Shown here piece by piece: positions 42,369 to 52,600 of a stretch of 64,000 bases of DNA. Each line of letters starts with the position of its first letter. The first letter of the stretch is position 1. A model generated the notes under the pieces. The model searched no databases, was not told where the DNA came from, and saw nothing but the letters and a program-made list of their open reading frames with translations. The position numbers were made by a program, and so were the translations under genes. The stretch is taken from contig NZ_CP031229.1 of assembly GCF_003351765.1 (NCBI RefSeq), forward strand, positions 992,001 through 1,056,000, written 5' to 3'. This stretch comes from Ornithinimicrobium avium. Its GTDB lineage: Bacteria; Actinomycetota; Actinomycetes; Actinomycetales; Dermatophilaceae.

Positions 42369-42572
42369 TCAGAGCGGGCGGACCTTCTCAGCCTGGGGGC
42401 CCTTCTGGCCCTGGGTCACGTCGAACTCCACCTTCTGCCCCTCCTGGAGCTCACGGTAGCCGGAGCTGTCGATGGCGGAGTAGTGAACGAAAACGTCCGC
42501 GCCGCCCCCGTCCTGCTCGATGAAACCGAAGCCCTTCTCGGAGTTGAACCACTTCACGGTGCCTGTTGCCAC
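42369..42572 (-). CDS. Cold-shock protein (CspA family)
   Basis: A 67-residue OB-fold protein with both RNA-binding motifs: KGFGFI and VFVHYSAI. It starts at GTG 42572 (ATGTVKWFN), with GAGG about 9 nt upstream, and has the family's standard length. It acts as an RNA chaperone. It shares a terminator with the convergent Usp gene. Nearly 200 nt separate it from the dehydrogenase gene upstream, room for the long regulated leader typical of csp mRNAs. Confidence 0.93.
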   Translation of the reverse strand: MATGTVKWFNSEKGFGFIEQDGGGADVFVHYSAIDSSGYRELQEGQKVEFDVTQGQKGPQAEKVRPL

Positions 42573-42766
42573 TGGTGCTGCCTCATTCTTGATCGTATGT
42601 CGGGACCCACGTGTGCGGCCCTCCGGATCGCCGGAGGTGTCTTCGATTTCAGGCACCGGACCCATGAAGGACCGGTAGATCTCGTAGACACTGTTACGGG
42701 GATCAGGATGGACGCTACCACGGTCAGGGCCCAGACCCAACGCGGGGCAGACTGCGGCGCTGTCGG

Positions 42767-43879
42767 CTACCTGCCCGCCGGGCCGGCGTCGTCCTGCTGC
42801 GCAGCGTCCCGGAGGTGCTCCAGCACCGCCTCGGCCACCTCGCCGGTGCTGGCCGAGCCCCCCAGGTCTGGCGTGCGCACCCCGGACGTCAGGGTCGCCG
42901 TGACCGCCGAGAGCAGCTCGGCCCCGGCCTCCGGGTGGCCCAGGTGGTCGAGCATCATCGACGCGGTCCAGATCATCCCCAACGGGTTGGCGACGCCCCG
43001 CCCGGCGATGTCCGGCGCGGACCCGTGCACCGGCTCGAACATCGAGGGGTGCTCCTTCTCGGGGTTGAGGTTGCCCGACGGCGCGATCCCGATGCTGCCG
43101 ACCATCGCCGCCCCGAGGTCGGTCAGGATGTCGCCGAAGAGGTTCGAGGCGACGACGACGTCGAACCGGCCGGGGTCGCGGACGAACTGCGCCGCCAGCG
43201 CGTCGATGTGGTAGTCCGCCACCTCCACCCCGGGGTAGCCCGCGGCCACCTCGTGGACGACCTCGTCCCAGAACGGCATCGTGTGCACGATCCCGTTGGA
43301 CTTGGTCGCCGAGGCCAGGCTCCCCCGCCGCGAGGACGCCAGGTCGAGGGCGTAGCGGGCCACCCGCGTCACCCCGCGCCGGGTGAAGACCGACTCCTGG
43401 ACCGCGATCTCGTCCTCGGTCCCGCGATAGACGCGGCCGCCGACCTCGGAGTACTCCCCCTCGTTGTTCTCCCGCACCACGACGAAGTCGATGTCCTCGC
43501 CCTCGCGCAGCCGCAGCGGACACTCGATGCCGGGCAGCAGCCTGACCGGCCGCAGGTTGACGTACTGCCGGAAGGCCCGACGGATCGGGATCAGCAGCCC
43601 CCAGAGCGACACGTGGTCGGGCACGCCCGGGAAGCCGACGGCGCCGAGCAGGATCTGGTCCGCCCCCGCCAGCTGGTCGATCCCGTCCGCGGGCATCATC
43701 CGGCCGGTCCTGGTGTAGTGCTCGCAGCTCCAGCCGTGGTGCTGCCAGGCGAACTCCAGGCCGTGGCGCGGGCCGATCTCCTCCAGGATCCCCAGGGCCG
43801 GCTCCATCACCTCGGCGCCGATCCCGTCGCCGGGGATCACCGCGACGGTGACCTTTCGCGGGCTGTCTGGCGACTGCAT
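42767..43879 (-). CDS. Tartrate/D-malate/isopropylmalate-type dehydrogenase
   Basis: A 370-residue beta-decarboxylating dehydrogenase. Visible are AVIPGDGIGAEVM, LLIPIRRAFRQYVNLRPVRLLPG (substrate loop), DFVVVRENNEGEYSEVGG, the catalytic K in SATKSNGI and the metal-site NLFGDILTDLGA, then EPVHGSAPDIAGRG. LWGLLIPIRR and NNEGEYSEVGGR are closer to tartrate/D-malate dehydrogenases than to LeuB. I start at ATG 43879, which GGAGG precedes by 7 nt; the ATG two codons earlier is too close to it. Metal- and NAD-dependent. Confidence 0.85.
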   Translation of the reverse strand: MQSPDSPRKVTVAVIPGDGIGAEVMEPALGILEEIGPRHGLEFAWQHHGWSCEHYTRTGRMMPADGIDQLAGADQILLGAVGFPGVPDHVSLWGLLIPIRRAFRQYVNLRPVRLLPGIECPLRLREGEDIDFVVVRENNEGEYSEVGGRVYRGTEDEIAVQESVFTRRGVTRVARYALDLASSRRGSLASATKSNGIVHTMPFWDEVVHEVAAGYPGVEVADYHIDALAAQFVRDPGRFDVVVASNLFGDILTDLGAAMVGSIGIAPSGNLNPEKEHPSMFEPVHGSAPDIAGRGVANPLGMIWTASMMLDHLGHPEAGAELLSAVTATLTSGVRTPDLGGSASTGEVAEAVLEHLRDAAQQDDAGPAGR

Positions 43880-44008
43880 CTGCATACCTCCGGGTCGGGC
43901 GACGTCAGGTCCGGGTCCATCGTGCCTGACGGTCCAGGGCCCGTGCCCCGTCGCGGCCGGGCCGATGAGCTTCCGCCCCCTGGGCTCGCGCCCGGTCGGG
44001 CCGGCCGT

Positions 44009-44014
44009 TAGCGT
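44009..44014 (+). promoter_or_regulatory. Leaderless -10 box of the SRPBCC gene
   Basis: TAGCGT, 6 nt, then ATG at 44021; no ribosome binding site. Confidence 0.6.
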
Positions 44015-44020
44015 CGGGCC

Positions 44021-44488
44021 ATGAGCAACGACACGAGCCTGACCGTCACCCGGACCATCGACGCATCGGCAGCCGAGATCTTCGACGTGCTCTCCCTGCC
44101 CTCGCGCCACGTCGAGCTGGACGGGTCCGGCTTCGTCCGGTCCGTCGACCACGGCGACCGCATCACCGCCGTGGGCCAGACGTTCACGATGAACATGGCC
44201 GGTGACCACATGGGCGGGGAGTACCAGACCGACAACCACGTCACCGGCTACGACGACGGCCGGCTGCTCGCGTGGGAGACCGCGCCGGCCGGGACCGAGC
44301 CGCCCGGGTGGCAGTGGGTGTGGGAGCTTCTCCCGCAGGGCCCCGGAAGCACCGAGGTGCGCCACACCTACGACTGGGGCAAGGTCACCGACAAGGACCT
44401 GCTCGCCAAGGTGTCCTTCCCGCTCGTGGAGGAGGAGCAGCTCGAGGACACGCTGGGGCGCCTGGCGGCGGCCGTTGCCAGCGACTGA
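44021..44488 (+). CDS. SRPBCC-fold (polyketide cyclase/AHSA-like) protein
   Basis: A 155-residue START-like protein: SLTVTRTIDASAAEIFDVLSLPSRHVELDG at the N-terminus, a central GRLLAWETAP, and a C-terminal helix (LVEEEQLEDTLGRLAAAV). This fold makes a deep hydrophobic pocket for ligands; members range from cyclases to transport proteins, so no substrate can be named. It precedes a flavin oxidoreductase by 72 nt. Confidence 0.82.
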   Translation: MSNDTSLTVTRTIDASAAEIFDVLSLPSRHVELDGSGFVRSVDHGDRITAVGQTFTMNMAGDHMGGEYQTDNHVTGYDDGRLLAWETAPAGTEPPGWQWVWELLPQGPGSTEVRHTYDWGKVTDKDLLAKVSFPLVEEEQLEDTLGRLAAAVASD

Positions 44489-44560
44489 GCGGCGCGCGGC
44501 CAGCGTGTCCCGCAGCATCGTGTCCCTCGTCCCCACGGACGCGGGCACCAGGAGCAGCCC

Positions 44561-45463
44561 ATGACCACCGACCACGGCCACGACCTGCTCTTCGGCACCT
44601 TCGTGACCCCGACCAACCACCCCGTCCACCAGGCCGTCGAGCAGGCGGTCGTCGCCGACCGGGCCGGGCTCGACCTGGTCACCTTCCAGGACCACCCCTA
44701 CCTCCCCCGGTTCCACGACACCTGGACGCTGCTCGGGTATGCCGCAGCTCGCACCGAGCGCGTCCGGCTCGCCCCCAACGTCACCAACCTGCCGCTGCGT
44801 CCGCCCGCCGTGCTGGCACGGGCCGCGGCCTCCCTGGACCTGCTCAGCGGCGGCCGCGTCGAGCTCGGCCTGGGCGCCGGCGGCTTCTGGGACGGCATCG
44901 CCGCGATGGGCGGTCCGCGACGCAGCCCCGGCGAGTCCGTCGAGGCCCTCGAGGAGGCGATCGCGATCATCCGCGGCGTCTGGGACCCGCAGGAGCGCGG
45001 CGGGCTGTCGGTGCGCGGCACGCACTACGACGTCCACGGCGCGAAGCGGGGCCCCGCGCCGGCGCACCCGATCGGGATCTGGGTGGGCGCCTACAAACCC
45101 CGCATGCTGCGCCTGGTCGGCAGGCTCGCCGACGGGTGGCTGCCCTCGTTGCAGTACCTGCCCGGCGGCGCCAGGAGTCTTGCCGGGATGAACGAGCGGA
45201 TCGACGACGCGGCCGTGGCCGCCGGCCGCGAGCCGGGCGAGGTGCGCCGGCTGCTCAACATCGGCGGGCGGTTCGCCGCCCGGGGCGGCGGGTTCCTCCA
45301 GGGACCGCCCGCGCAGTGGGCGGAGGAGCTGGCCGGGGTCGCCCTGGCCTACGGGACCAGCGGCTTCCTGCTGGCCTCCGACGACACGACGCTGACCGAG
45401 ACGTTCGCCGCGGAGGTCGCGCCCGCCGTGCGGGAGCTGGTCGCCGCGGCCCGGGCGTCCTGA
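44561..45463 (+). CDS. LLM-class flavin-dependent oxidoreductase
   Basis: A 300-residue bacterial luciferase-like protein. Family marks are LDLVTFQDHPY, RVRLAPNVTNLPLRPPAVLARAAASLDLLSGGRVELGLGAG and HPIGIWVGAYKPRMLRLVGRLADGWLPS. AGGAG lies about 7 nt before the ATG. Such actinobacterial enzymes use FMN or F420; which one cannot be decided here. It converges on the SWIM gene with a 6-nt gap and no terminator. Confidence 0.88.
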   Translation: MTTDHGHDLLFGTFVTPTNHPVHQAVEQAVVADRAGLDLVTFQDHPYLPRFHDTWTLLGYAAARTERVRLAPNVTNLPLRPPAVLARAAASLDLLSGGRVELGLGAGGFWDGIAAMGGPRRSPGESVEALEEAIAIIRGVWDPQERGGLSVRGTHYDVHGAKRGPAPAHPIGIWVGAYKPRMLRLVGRLADGWLPSLQYLPGGARSLAGMNERIDDAAVAAGREPGEVRRLLNIGGRFAARGGGFLQGPPAQWAEELAGVALAYGTSGFLLASDDTTLTETFAAEVAPAVRELVAAARAS

Positions 45464-45469
45464 GCGAGG

Positions 45470-46264
45470 TCAACGCTGCCGGTAGGCCGGCCCCAGCAGC
45501 TCGACCAGGGGCCGGCCGCGCACCCTGACCGCCACCTGCGGCACCTGCCCGAGCAGGCTGGCCACCGCCGCCGGTGCAGACGCAGGCAGCTCCCCCTGCA
45601 GCTGGTAGAAGGTGTCGAGCCGCTCCTCCAGCGGGACGTCGGTCTCCTCCCGGGCGTCGGCCGCCGGCGGCCCTCCGGCCGCCGCACCGATGTTGTCGAG
45701 CAGGTCCTCCCGGGTCCGGCCGCGCCACGCCAGGATGCGGAAGGGGTCCTCGTCGAAGGACTCCGCCAGCAGGTAGAGCGTGGCCGCCAGGTGCTTGCAC
45801 GGCACGCTCCAGTCGGGGCAGGAGCAGTCCATCGACAGGTCGTCCGCGCTCGAGGGGAACAGGCTGAGCCCGACGCCGGCGAAGACCTCCTCGATGTCCT
45901 CGGGCATCTCCCCCGCCAGGAGCCGGGCGAGGTACCAGGCATCGTCGGCCAGGGCCCGCTCCACCTGCGCCCACTGCGCCTTGCCGAAGGTCGTGGCACC
46001 CACCCGCACCCGGTAGGGCCGGGCGCGGCTGCCCTGGACGACCGCGCTGACGGTCCCGGCGTCGACCTCGAGGGAGACCACCTGGCCCTTGCGCGCGTAG
46101 GTCCTGCCCCGCTGCATCCGCCCGCCGACGACGACGCTGTCCAGCACCTCGATGAAGCGCGCGCCCCACCAGGTCCGCGCGATCGCGCCCCGGGCGCTGC
46201 GAGCCCGGATCCCGCCCTCGACGGCACGGGGCCGCGACGGCGGGTAGAAGGAGTCCTTACTCAC
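45470..46264 (-). CDS. SWIM zinc-finger protein
   Basis: A 264-residue protein with a SWIM finger C-x-C...C-x-H in CSCPDWSVPCKHLAATLY (about residues 145-162). The N-terminal part (RTWWGARFIEVLD, GRTYARKGQVVSLEVDAGTVSAVVQGSRARPYRVRV) is typical of the family paired with SNF2 helicases. Starting at GTG 46264, it overlaps the helicase stop by 8 nt, so they are co-translated. The pair is common in actinobacteria; its role in DNA transactions is not settled. Confidence 0.88.
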   Translation of the reverse strand: MSKDSFYPPSRPRAVEGGIRARSARGAIARTWWGARFIEVLDSVVVGGRMQRGRTYARKGQVVSLEVDAGTVSAVVQGSRARPYRVRVGATTFGKAQWAQVERALADDAWYLARLLAGEMPEDIEEVFAGVGLSLFPSSADDLSMDCSCPDWSVPCKHLAATLYLLAESFDEDPFRILAWRGRTREDLLDNIGAAAGGPPAADAREETDVPLEERLDTFYQLQGELPASAPAAVASLLGQVPQVAVRVRGRPLVELLGPAYRQR

Positions 46265-49200
46265 CGACGGCTCCTTCCGAGAGGCTGAGCAGCTCGCGCA
46301 GGTCGCCGGTGGACAGCTCGGTCAGCCAGCTCTCCCCGTCCCGGACGACGAGGTCGGCCAGCGCGGCCTTGTCCTGCAGCATCGCCTCGATCTTCTCCTC
46401 CAGCGTGCCGGTGCCGACGAACTTGCGCACCTGCACGTTGCGCTTCTGCCCGATCCGGAAGGCGCGGTCGGTCGCCTGGTTCTCCACCGCGGGGTTCCAC
46501 CAGCGGTCCAGGTGGATGACGTGGTTCGCGGCGGTCAGGTTGAGCCCGGTCCCGCCGGCCTTGAGGGACAGCACGAACAACGGCGGCCCGTCGCCGGACT
46601 GGAACCGCTCGACCATCTCCTGCCGCGCCGTCCGCGAGGTGCCGCCGTGCAGGTAGAGCACGTCGCGCCCGAAGCGGGCCGCCAGGTGCGGCACCACCAG
46701 CTCGGCGAACGAGGCGTACTGGGTGAACAGCAGCGCCCGGTCCCCCTCGGCCAGGACCTCCTCGGTGATCTCCTCCAGCCGCAGCACCTTGCCCGAGCGG
46801 CGGCCGAGGGCCGCGCCGCGCTCGTGCAGCAGCTGCGCCGGGTGGTTGCACACCTGCTTGAGCTTGGTCATCGCCGCGAGCACGTTGCCCCGGCGCTCGA
46901 TCCCGTCCGACTCCTCGATCCTGGCCATCATGTCGTCCACGACCGACTGGTAGAGGGCGGCCTGCTCGGTGGTGAGCCGGTAGTGCTCGGTGACCTCGAT
47001 CTTCTCCGGCAGGTCGTCGATGATCGTGGGGTCGGTCTTGACCCTGCGCAGCACGTAGGGCCGCGTCACCCGCCGCAGCCGCTCGGCGGCGTCGGGGTCG
47101 GCGTGCCGCTCGACCGGCACCGCATACCTCGTCCGGAACGACTCGGCGCTGCCGAGCAGCCCCGGGTTGAGGAAGTCCATGATCGACCACAGCTCCCCCA
47201 GCCGGTTCTCCACGGGGGTGCCGGTGAGCGCCACCCGGTGGGAGCCCTCCAGCCGGCGCACCGCCCTGGCCGTGCGCGAGTGCCGGTTCTTGATCGCCTG
47301 CGCCTCGTCGAGCACGACCCGGTGCCAGGGCACCCGGACGAGGTCGTCCAGGTCGCGCACCGCGGTCGGGTATGTGGTGAGCACCAGGTCGCTGTCCGCG
47401 GCCACCCCCGCGAGCTCCTCCCCGCGCAGCCGGGCCGGGCCGTGGTGGGCGTGGACGCGCAGGTGCGGGGCGAACCGGGTCGCCTCGGCCTGCCAGTTGG
47501 CGACCAGGGACATCGGGCAGAGCAGCAGCGTGGGCGGCAGGTCCGGCTCGACGCGCGGCCGGTCGCGCTCGGTGGTCTCCAGGGCGAGCAGCTGCAGGGT
47601 CTTGCCCAGCCCCATGTCGTCGGCCAGGCACGCGCCCATCCCGAGGTCGGCGAGGAAGCTGAGCCAGGACAGCCCGCGCTCCTGGTAGGGCCGCAGCCTG
47701 GCCAGCAGCGTCTCGGGCGGCCGGACCGGGCGCAGCTGCTGGGCGGCGGTCCCCTCGAGCATCGCCCCGAGCCACCCGTCCGCCTCGACGCCGGTCACCT
47801 CGAGCGGCAGGTCGTGGTCCTCGGGGTGGGCGGCGGCCAGCGCCAGCACCTGGGCCGCGCTGGTCCGGCCGCGTCCCTGCTCGGCGAGGAACTCCAGCCC
47901 CAGACGCACCTGCTCGGGGTCGACGCTCACCCACCGGCCCCTCAGCTGCACCAGCGGGGCCTTGGTGGCGGTGAGCGCCGCGATCTCCTCGGCGGTGAGC
48001 GACTCGTCGCCGACCGCCAGGGTCCACTCGAAGTCGCAGAGCTGGTCGCGGCCGAACCGGCCGGCCTCGCGGGGGTCGGTACGGGTGGAGGTGCGCAGCT
48101 TCATACCCACCCGGCGGCGGCGGCGCCACCAGTCCGGGACGAGCACGCCGAAGCCGGCCTCCTCCAGCGCGCCGGCACCGTGCAGCAGGAAGTCGTGGGC
48201 ACCTGCCGTGTCCAGGTCCAGCCCGTCGGGGCGGGCGGACCGCAGTCCCGGGGACAGGGCCGGCCAGACCCGGCTGGCCCTGCCGAGCTCGGTCAGGAGC
48301 AGCTCGTGCGGGCGCTCGACCCAGCGCCCCAGCGCCGACGCGTCGGTCCACGCCTGACCGGCCGGGATGAGCAGGCTGGGGTCGTCGGTGGACTGCAGGA
48401 GGAACTCGAGGCGCCAGCGGGCAGCGGCGTCCTCGTCGTCCGGGCGCAGCTCGCCCAGGCGGAACGTCGCCCGCGCGGGCCCGACCACCCCGGTGCCGAC
48501 CTCATCCCAGGGCCGCAGCTCTCGCTCGAGCTCGGCCAGCTGCGCAGGATCGGCGTCGAAGGCGCCGTGCGGACCGGTGAGGGCGGCCAGCCACGCCTCG
48601 GCCGCCGGCGTCCGGGCCGGTCGTCGTCCACGGCGGGGCGGCAGGAGCGCCCCGTGGTCGCCGAGCCGCTCGCGCACGCAGGTGTCGACCAGCCGGAGCA
48701 GGGCCCGCTCGACGATCCTGCGGGCGGCCGGCGCGCCCTGCTCGGCCCGGCAGACCGGCGGCACGGCGGTGACCAGCTGCTGGTGGGCGAGGACGTCGGG
48801 TCCCTGCAGGACCGGGCGCCACGCGGCGCGACCGGCCTGCGCGGCAGTGTCCGCGCGGACGAGGCTCGGCAGCACCCGGCCGCGCTCGGTCAGCTCGTCG
48901 GCGAACCGCGCCAGGTCGCGGAGCCAGGCGACCGAGGCACCCGGCCTGGCCCCCGCCCCACCGGCGTCGTCGAGCAGCCACGCCAGCGCCGCGGCAGGCT
49001 CGAGGCGGACGACGGGCACCGTCCAGGGCAGCAGGACCGGCGCCGTGCGGCCGGGCCGACGGGGGGTGGTGCGGACGAGCTCGGGCGAGTCGAGCGGCGA
49101 GCGCCGCGACGAGGGAAGGAGCAGCTCGAGCTCGCCCGTGGACCCCGTGACGGCCGTCGTCGCCCGACCGGGCGTGCCCCACGGACCGCCGGTCACGGCC

Positions 49201-49367
49201 TCTGCGGGCGCCGGGCTCAGCGCGGTGACCAGGTCCCGGGCGGCCACCGCGAACGGGTGGGGCCGCGCGGTGCGCACCGCCTCGCTCGGGCTGGTCACCG
49301 CAGGCTCGGAGTCCTCGCCCCACAGGCACAGGCGGTCCTGCGACCACAGGGCGTGCACCGCCAGCAC
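46257..49367 (-). CDS. SNF2-family DEAD/DEAQ-box helicase (HelZ-like)
   Basis: A 1036-residue protein. The first 500 residues carry a family-specific N-terminal region including a bacterial SNF2-helicase-associated segment (VGMKLRTSTR...FDWTLAVGDESL). The ATPase core has Walker A DDMGLGKT near residue 580, DEAQ near 685, GTPVENRLGELWSIMDFLNPG, and a C-terminal lobe with LFTQYASFAELV, LSLKAGGTGLNLTAANHVIHLDRWWNPAVENQATDRAFRIGQ. It translocates on double-stranded DNA. It is upstream of and coupled to the SWIM gene and divergent from the giant gene at 49615. Confidence 0.92.
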   Translation of the reverse strand: MLAVHALWSQDRLCLWGEDSEPAVTSPSEAVRTARPHPFAVAARDLVTALSPAPAEAVTGGPWGTPGRATTAVTGSTGELELLLPSSRRSPLDSPELVRTTPRRPGRTAPVLLPWTVPVVRLEPAAALAWLLDDAGGAGARPGASVAWLRDLARFADELTERGRVLPSLVRADTAAQAGRAAWRPVLQGPDVLAHQQLVTAVPPVCRAEQGAPAARRIVERALLRLVDTCVRERLGDHGALLPPRRGRRPARTPAAEAWLAALTGPHGAFDADPAQLAELERELRPWDEVGTGVVGPARATFRLGELRPDDEDAAARWRLEFLLQSTDDPSLLIPAGQAWTDASALGRWVERPHELLLTELGRASRVWPALSPGLRSARPDGLDLDTAGAHDFLLHGAGALEEAGFGVLVPDWWRRRRRVGMKLRTSTRTDPREAGRFGRDQLCDFEWTLAVGDESLTAEEIAALTATKAPLVQLRGRWVSVDPEQVRLGLEFLAEQGRGRTSAAQVLALAAAHPEDHDLPLEVTGVEADGWLGAMLEGTAAQQLRPVRPPETLLARLRPYQERGLSWLSFLADLGMGACLADDMGLGKTLQLLALETTERDRPRVEPDLPPTLLLCPMSLVANWQAEATRFAPHLRVHAHHGPARLRGEELAGVAADSDLVLTTYPTAVRDLDDLVRVPWHRVVLDEAQAIKNRHSRTARAVRRLEGSHRVALTGTPVENRLGELWSIMDFLNPGLLGSAESFRTRYAVPVERHADPDAAERLRRVTRPYVLRRVKTDPTIIDDLPEKIEVTEHYRLTTEQAALYQSVVDDMMARIEESDGIERRGNVLAAMTKLKQVCNHPAQLLHERGAALGRRSGKVLRLEEITEEVLAEGDRALLFTQYASFAELVVPHLAARFGRDVLYLHGGTSRTARQEMVERFQSGDGPPLFVLSLKAGGTGLNLTAANHVIHLDRWWNPAVENQATDRAFRIGQKRNVQVRKFVGTGTLEEKIEAMLQDKAALADLVVRDGESWLTELSTGDLRELLSLSEGAVGE

Positions 49368-49614
49368 CCATACCTCCCGCGACGTCCGGACCGGACGAGA
49401 CTACACAAGGGCGCGCCGACGGGCTGCCCCCGCAGACGCTCGCCGTTGACGCTACGTCAGCCGCGGGTCTACCGTGTCCCTGACGGCACCTGGGGTCTGC
49501 GTGCCGAGAGCCTGTTCGTGGGGGCGGTCCTGCACCGCCATCGGGGCAGCGGCGACGCTGTCCGCCCGCACCCGACGCCGCTGGGCGTCCTCCGCACTCC
49601 TCCCGGGGATCGGC

Positions 49615-52600
49615 ATGCCGGACCGTCTGCGCCTCCTCCGTCCGCAGGACCTGCTCGTCCTCGACGTACGCCTCGTCAACCTGCAGCCGTCCGCCGACGG
49701 CACGGTGCTGGAGCGCATCGACCCGGGTCAGCCGGCACGGTTCGCCGTCGAGCTGCCGCCGCAGCACGTCGCCGAGCGGGCCCACTACGAGTTCACCGGG
49801 TCCAAGGAGCCGGCCGGGCCGCCGCCGGTCGCCACCCTCGCCGCCGGCCCGAGCCGGCTGGTCTTCGCCCTCCCGGACGACGTCGCCACGGTGCCGCTCA
49901 GCCTCGCCGGGCTGCTCGACTGGGACGGGCTGGAGCCTGTCCTGGCACCGGGAGCCCTGCCCCCGGGCACGGCCTCCGGTCCCTCGCCGGCCCCTCCGGG
50001 CGAGGACGAGACGGCGATCGAGTTCCCCTACCGGCTGCTCATCAGCCCCGTCGGCCCGACCCGCTGGGTGCACGCGACCGCGGCGGTCACCCTCGGCGGA
50101 CGCACCGAGCTGTGGCACACCCGGCTCCTCCCCGACGACCGGGGCGGGGATCCCGGTGACGGGAGCTCACCGCCCACCCGGGCTCCGGTCCCCCTGCGGG
50201 CGCTGCACGCCAGAGCCGTCCCGGACCGGATGACCACCTCGATGGCACTGACCGACCTGACGGACCTGGTCACCCTGACCTCGGGCTTCACCGCCCCGCC
50301 CCGCCGCGGACGGGGCACGTCGTCCGCGGCGTGGGCCAGGCTCCTCCTCCGGCAGCGCCGGCCCGCGCCCGTGCCGCTGGAGGGCGAGCGGGTCGTGCTC
50401 ACCAGCCTGGGCGCCTCGGTCCGGCTGCAGGGCAGCTTCGACCCGCCCCAGGGAGCGGTGGCCTGGCTGGGCGGACCGGGGGCGGACGCACCGTCGCTGG
50501 CGCGCTACGTGCACGTGGCCGGCCTGGGCCGCGACCAGCGCGTCGAGGTCGTCCGGCGCGGCTTCGTCGACACCGGCCACCGGGCCGTCGTCGTGCGGGT
50601 CACGGAGCGGCGCTACGAGGCGGCCCAGGTGGGCACCCGGCAGGGACCCCACGGGACCTACGGCGTCTACGGGACGCAGGGCTATCTGCGACAGCACTAC
50701 CAGGTCCTCATCACCCAACCGCTCCTGGACACCGCCGGGCTGGCCGAGGGCTTCCCGCACGGCGGCCGCGAGATGCCGCTACGCGCGGTCGAGATCACCA
50801 CCCTGTCCTCGCCGGCGCTCGACCTGCCGATGGACCCCGGGCCCGGCGAGCGGGCGGCACAGCTGCAGCGCTGGTTCGGCCGCCGGATGAGCCTGCGCCG
50901 GATCCAGGAAGTGGTGCAGATCGAGCTCGAGGACGCCCTGAAGAAGCCGTGGTGGCTGCGGGCCGCCGGCCAGGACGTGCTCTTCGACCTCGTCGGCACC
51001 GACTGGCTCGGGCGGCGGGTCGCCTACAGCCGGCCGCTCATGTTCGTCCCGGAGGTCGCGGCTGCTGACGGCGCGGGCGTCGTCGCCGCATTCGTCCAGG
51101 GGCCGGACTCACGGCGGCGGGCCGTGCTCTCGGGCCAGGTCCTGGCGCTGGCCGACCGGACCGGTGCCGCCTCGCCCGAGGCCACGAGCAGCCCGGTCGG
51201 GGCGCTGACCTTCGCGCTGGACCTGCGCCGGCCCGGGGCACCCCTGCCCGGCTACCGGCCCTCCTGGGTGTCCCGCCTCGGCTCGGCCGGCGTCGCGCTG
51301 GAGCCGTTGGACCGGCTCACCGGCTCCGCGGAGCTCCACGAGGTCAGGCTCACCCCCGACTACCTCGCGCACGGGCTCGACCCGGCCCAGAACCCGACGG
51401 GCGGTTTCGCGACGATCGTCGGGGCCGCCGCGCGCCTGGACATGGGGGCCGCCGAGGGAGGCGGGCTCTCCGCCCCGAGCATGGACCTGGACACCCTCTC
51501 CGCGCGGGCCGGGCTGGTGTCCTCGGCGCTGGCCGGCGGGCTCGACGCGGTCGGCCTGTCCGCCCTCTTCGGGGGTATGAAGCTCTTCGGCACCGTGCCG
51601 CTCGCCCGGCTTCTGGGACCGGTCCCTGCGGCGACGCCGGACCTGTACACCCGGGGCGACGTCCCGGACGATGCCCTGGACGCGATGCGGGACGACCCCG
51701 ACACCCGCCTGGAGGTGCCGATCCTGCGCTCCCGCGTGCTGCGGGACGGCTCCGGTGCGCCGGTCGGCGTGCGGACCCGCTTCCTGTGGAAGCCCGTGCT
51801 GAGGACGGACCCCGGCCTCACCCCGCTCCTGGAGGTGGGAGGCGCCAGGTTCGTCCTCGACGTGGTGACCACGGTGCTCGCCGACGAGGCCGCCCCGCAG
51901 GTCCACGTGGTCGGTGAGCTCAGCGGCTTCTCGATGGTCTTCGCCGGGGTCGCCGAGCTGCGCTTCGGCACGTTGCGCTTCGAGACCCTTCCGGGGCGCA
52001 AGCCGGACGTGAGCGCGCAGGGCGTCTCGCTCACCTTCGTCGGGGCGCTGGAGTTCGTCAACACGCTGCGCGACCTGCTGCCGGGCAACGGCTTCAGCGA
52101 CCCGCCCGCGGTCACGGTGGACGAGCAGGGCATCCGGGCCGGGTTCAGCCTCGCCGTGCCGACGATCGGGGTGGGCGTCTTCTCGCTGCAGAACCTCGCC
52201 CTGTCCTCCTCGCTGTCGGTGCCCTTCGTCGGCAAGGCCGCCGGGCTGCGTTTCGCGCTGTCCGAGCGGCACCACCCCTTCCTCGTCACCGTCACCCTCT
52301 TCGGCGGGGGCGGCTTCTTCGCCCTCGGCATCAGCGCCAACGGGGTGGAGGAGATCGAGGCCTCGATCGAGTTCGGCGGCAACGTCAGTCTCGACATCGG
52401 CGTGGCCAGCGGCGGGGTCTACGTCATGGCGGGGGTCTACTTCGGGATGACCGCGCAGGTCACCCAGCTCACCGGCTACCTGCGCATGGGCGGCCACCTC
52501 TCGGTGCTCGGCCTGATCTGCGTGTCGCTGGAGTTCTACCTGGCCTTCACCTGGCGGGACAAGGGAGGGGGCCGCAGCGAGATCTGGGGGCAGGCGTCGC

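Noticed and set aside
46512..50159. 1215-residue plus-strand frame
   Set aside because: Antisense to the SNF2 helicase, low-complexity translation.
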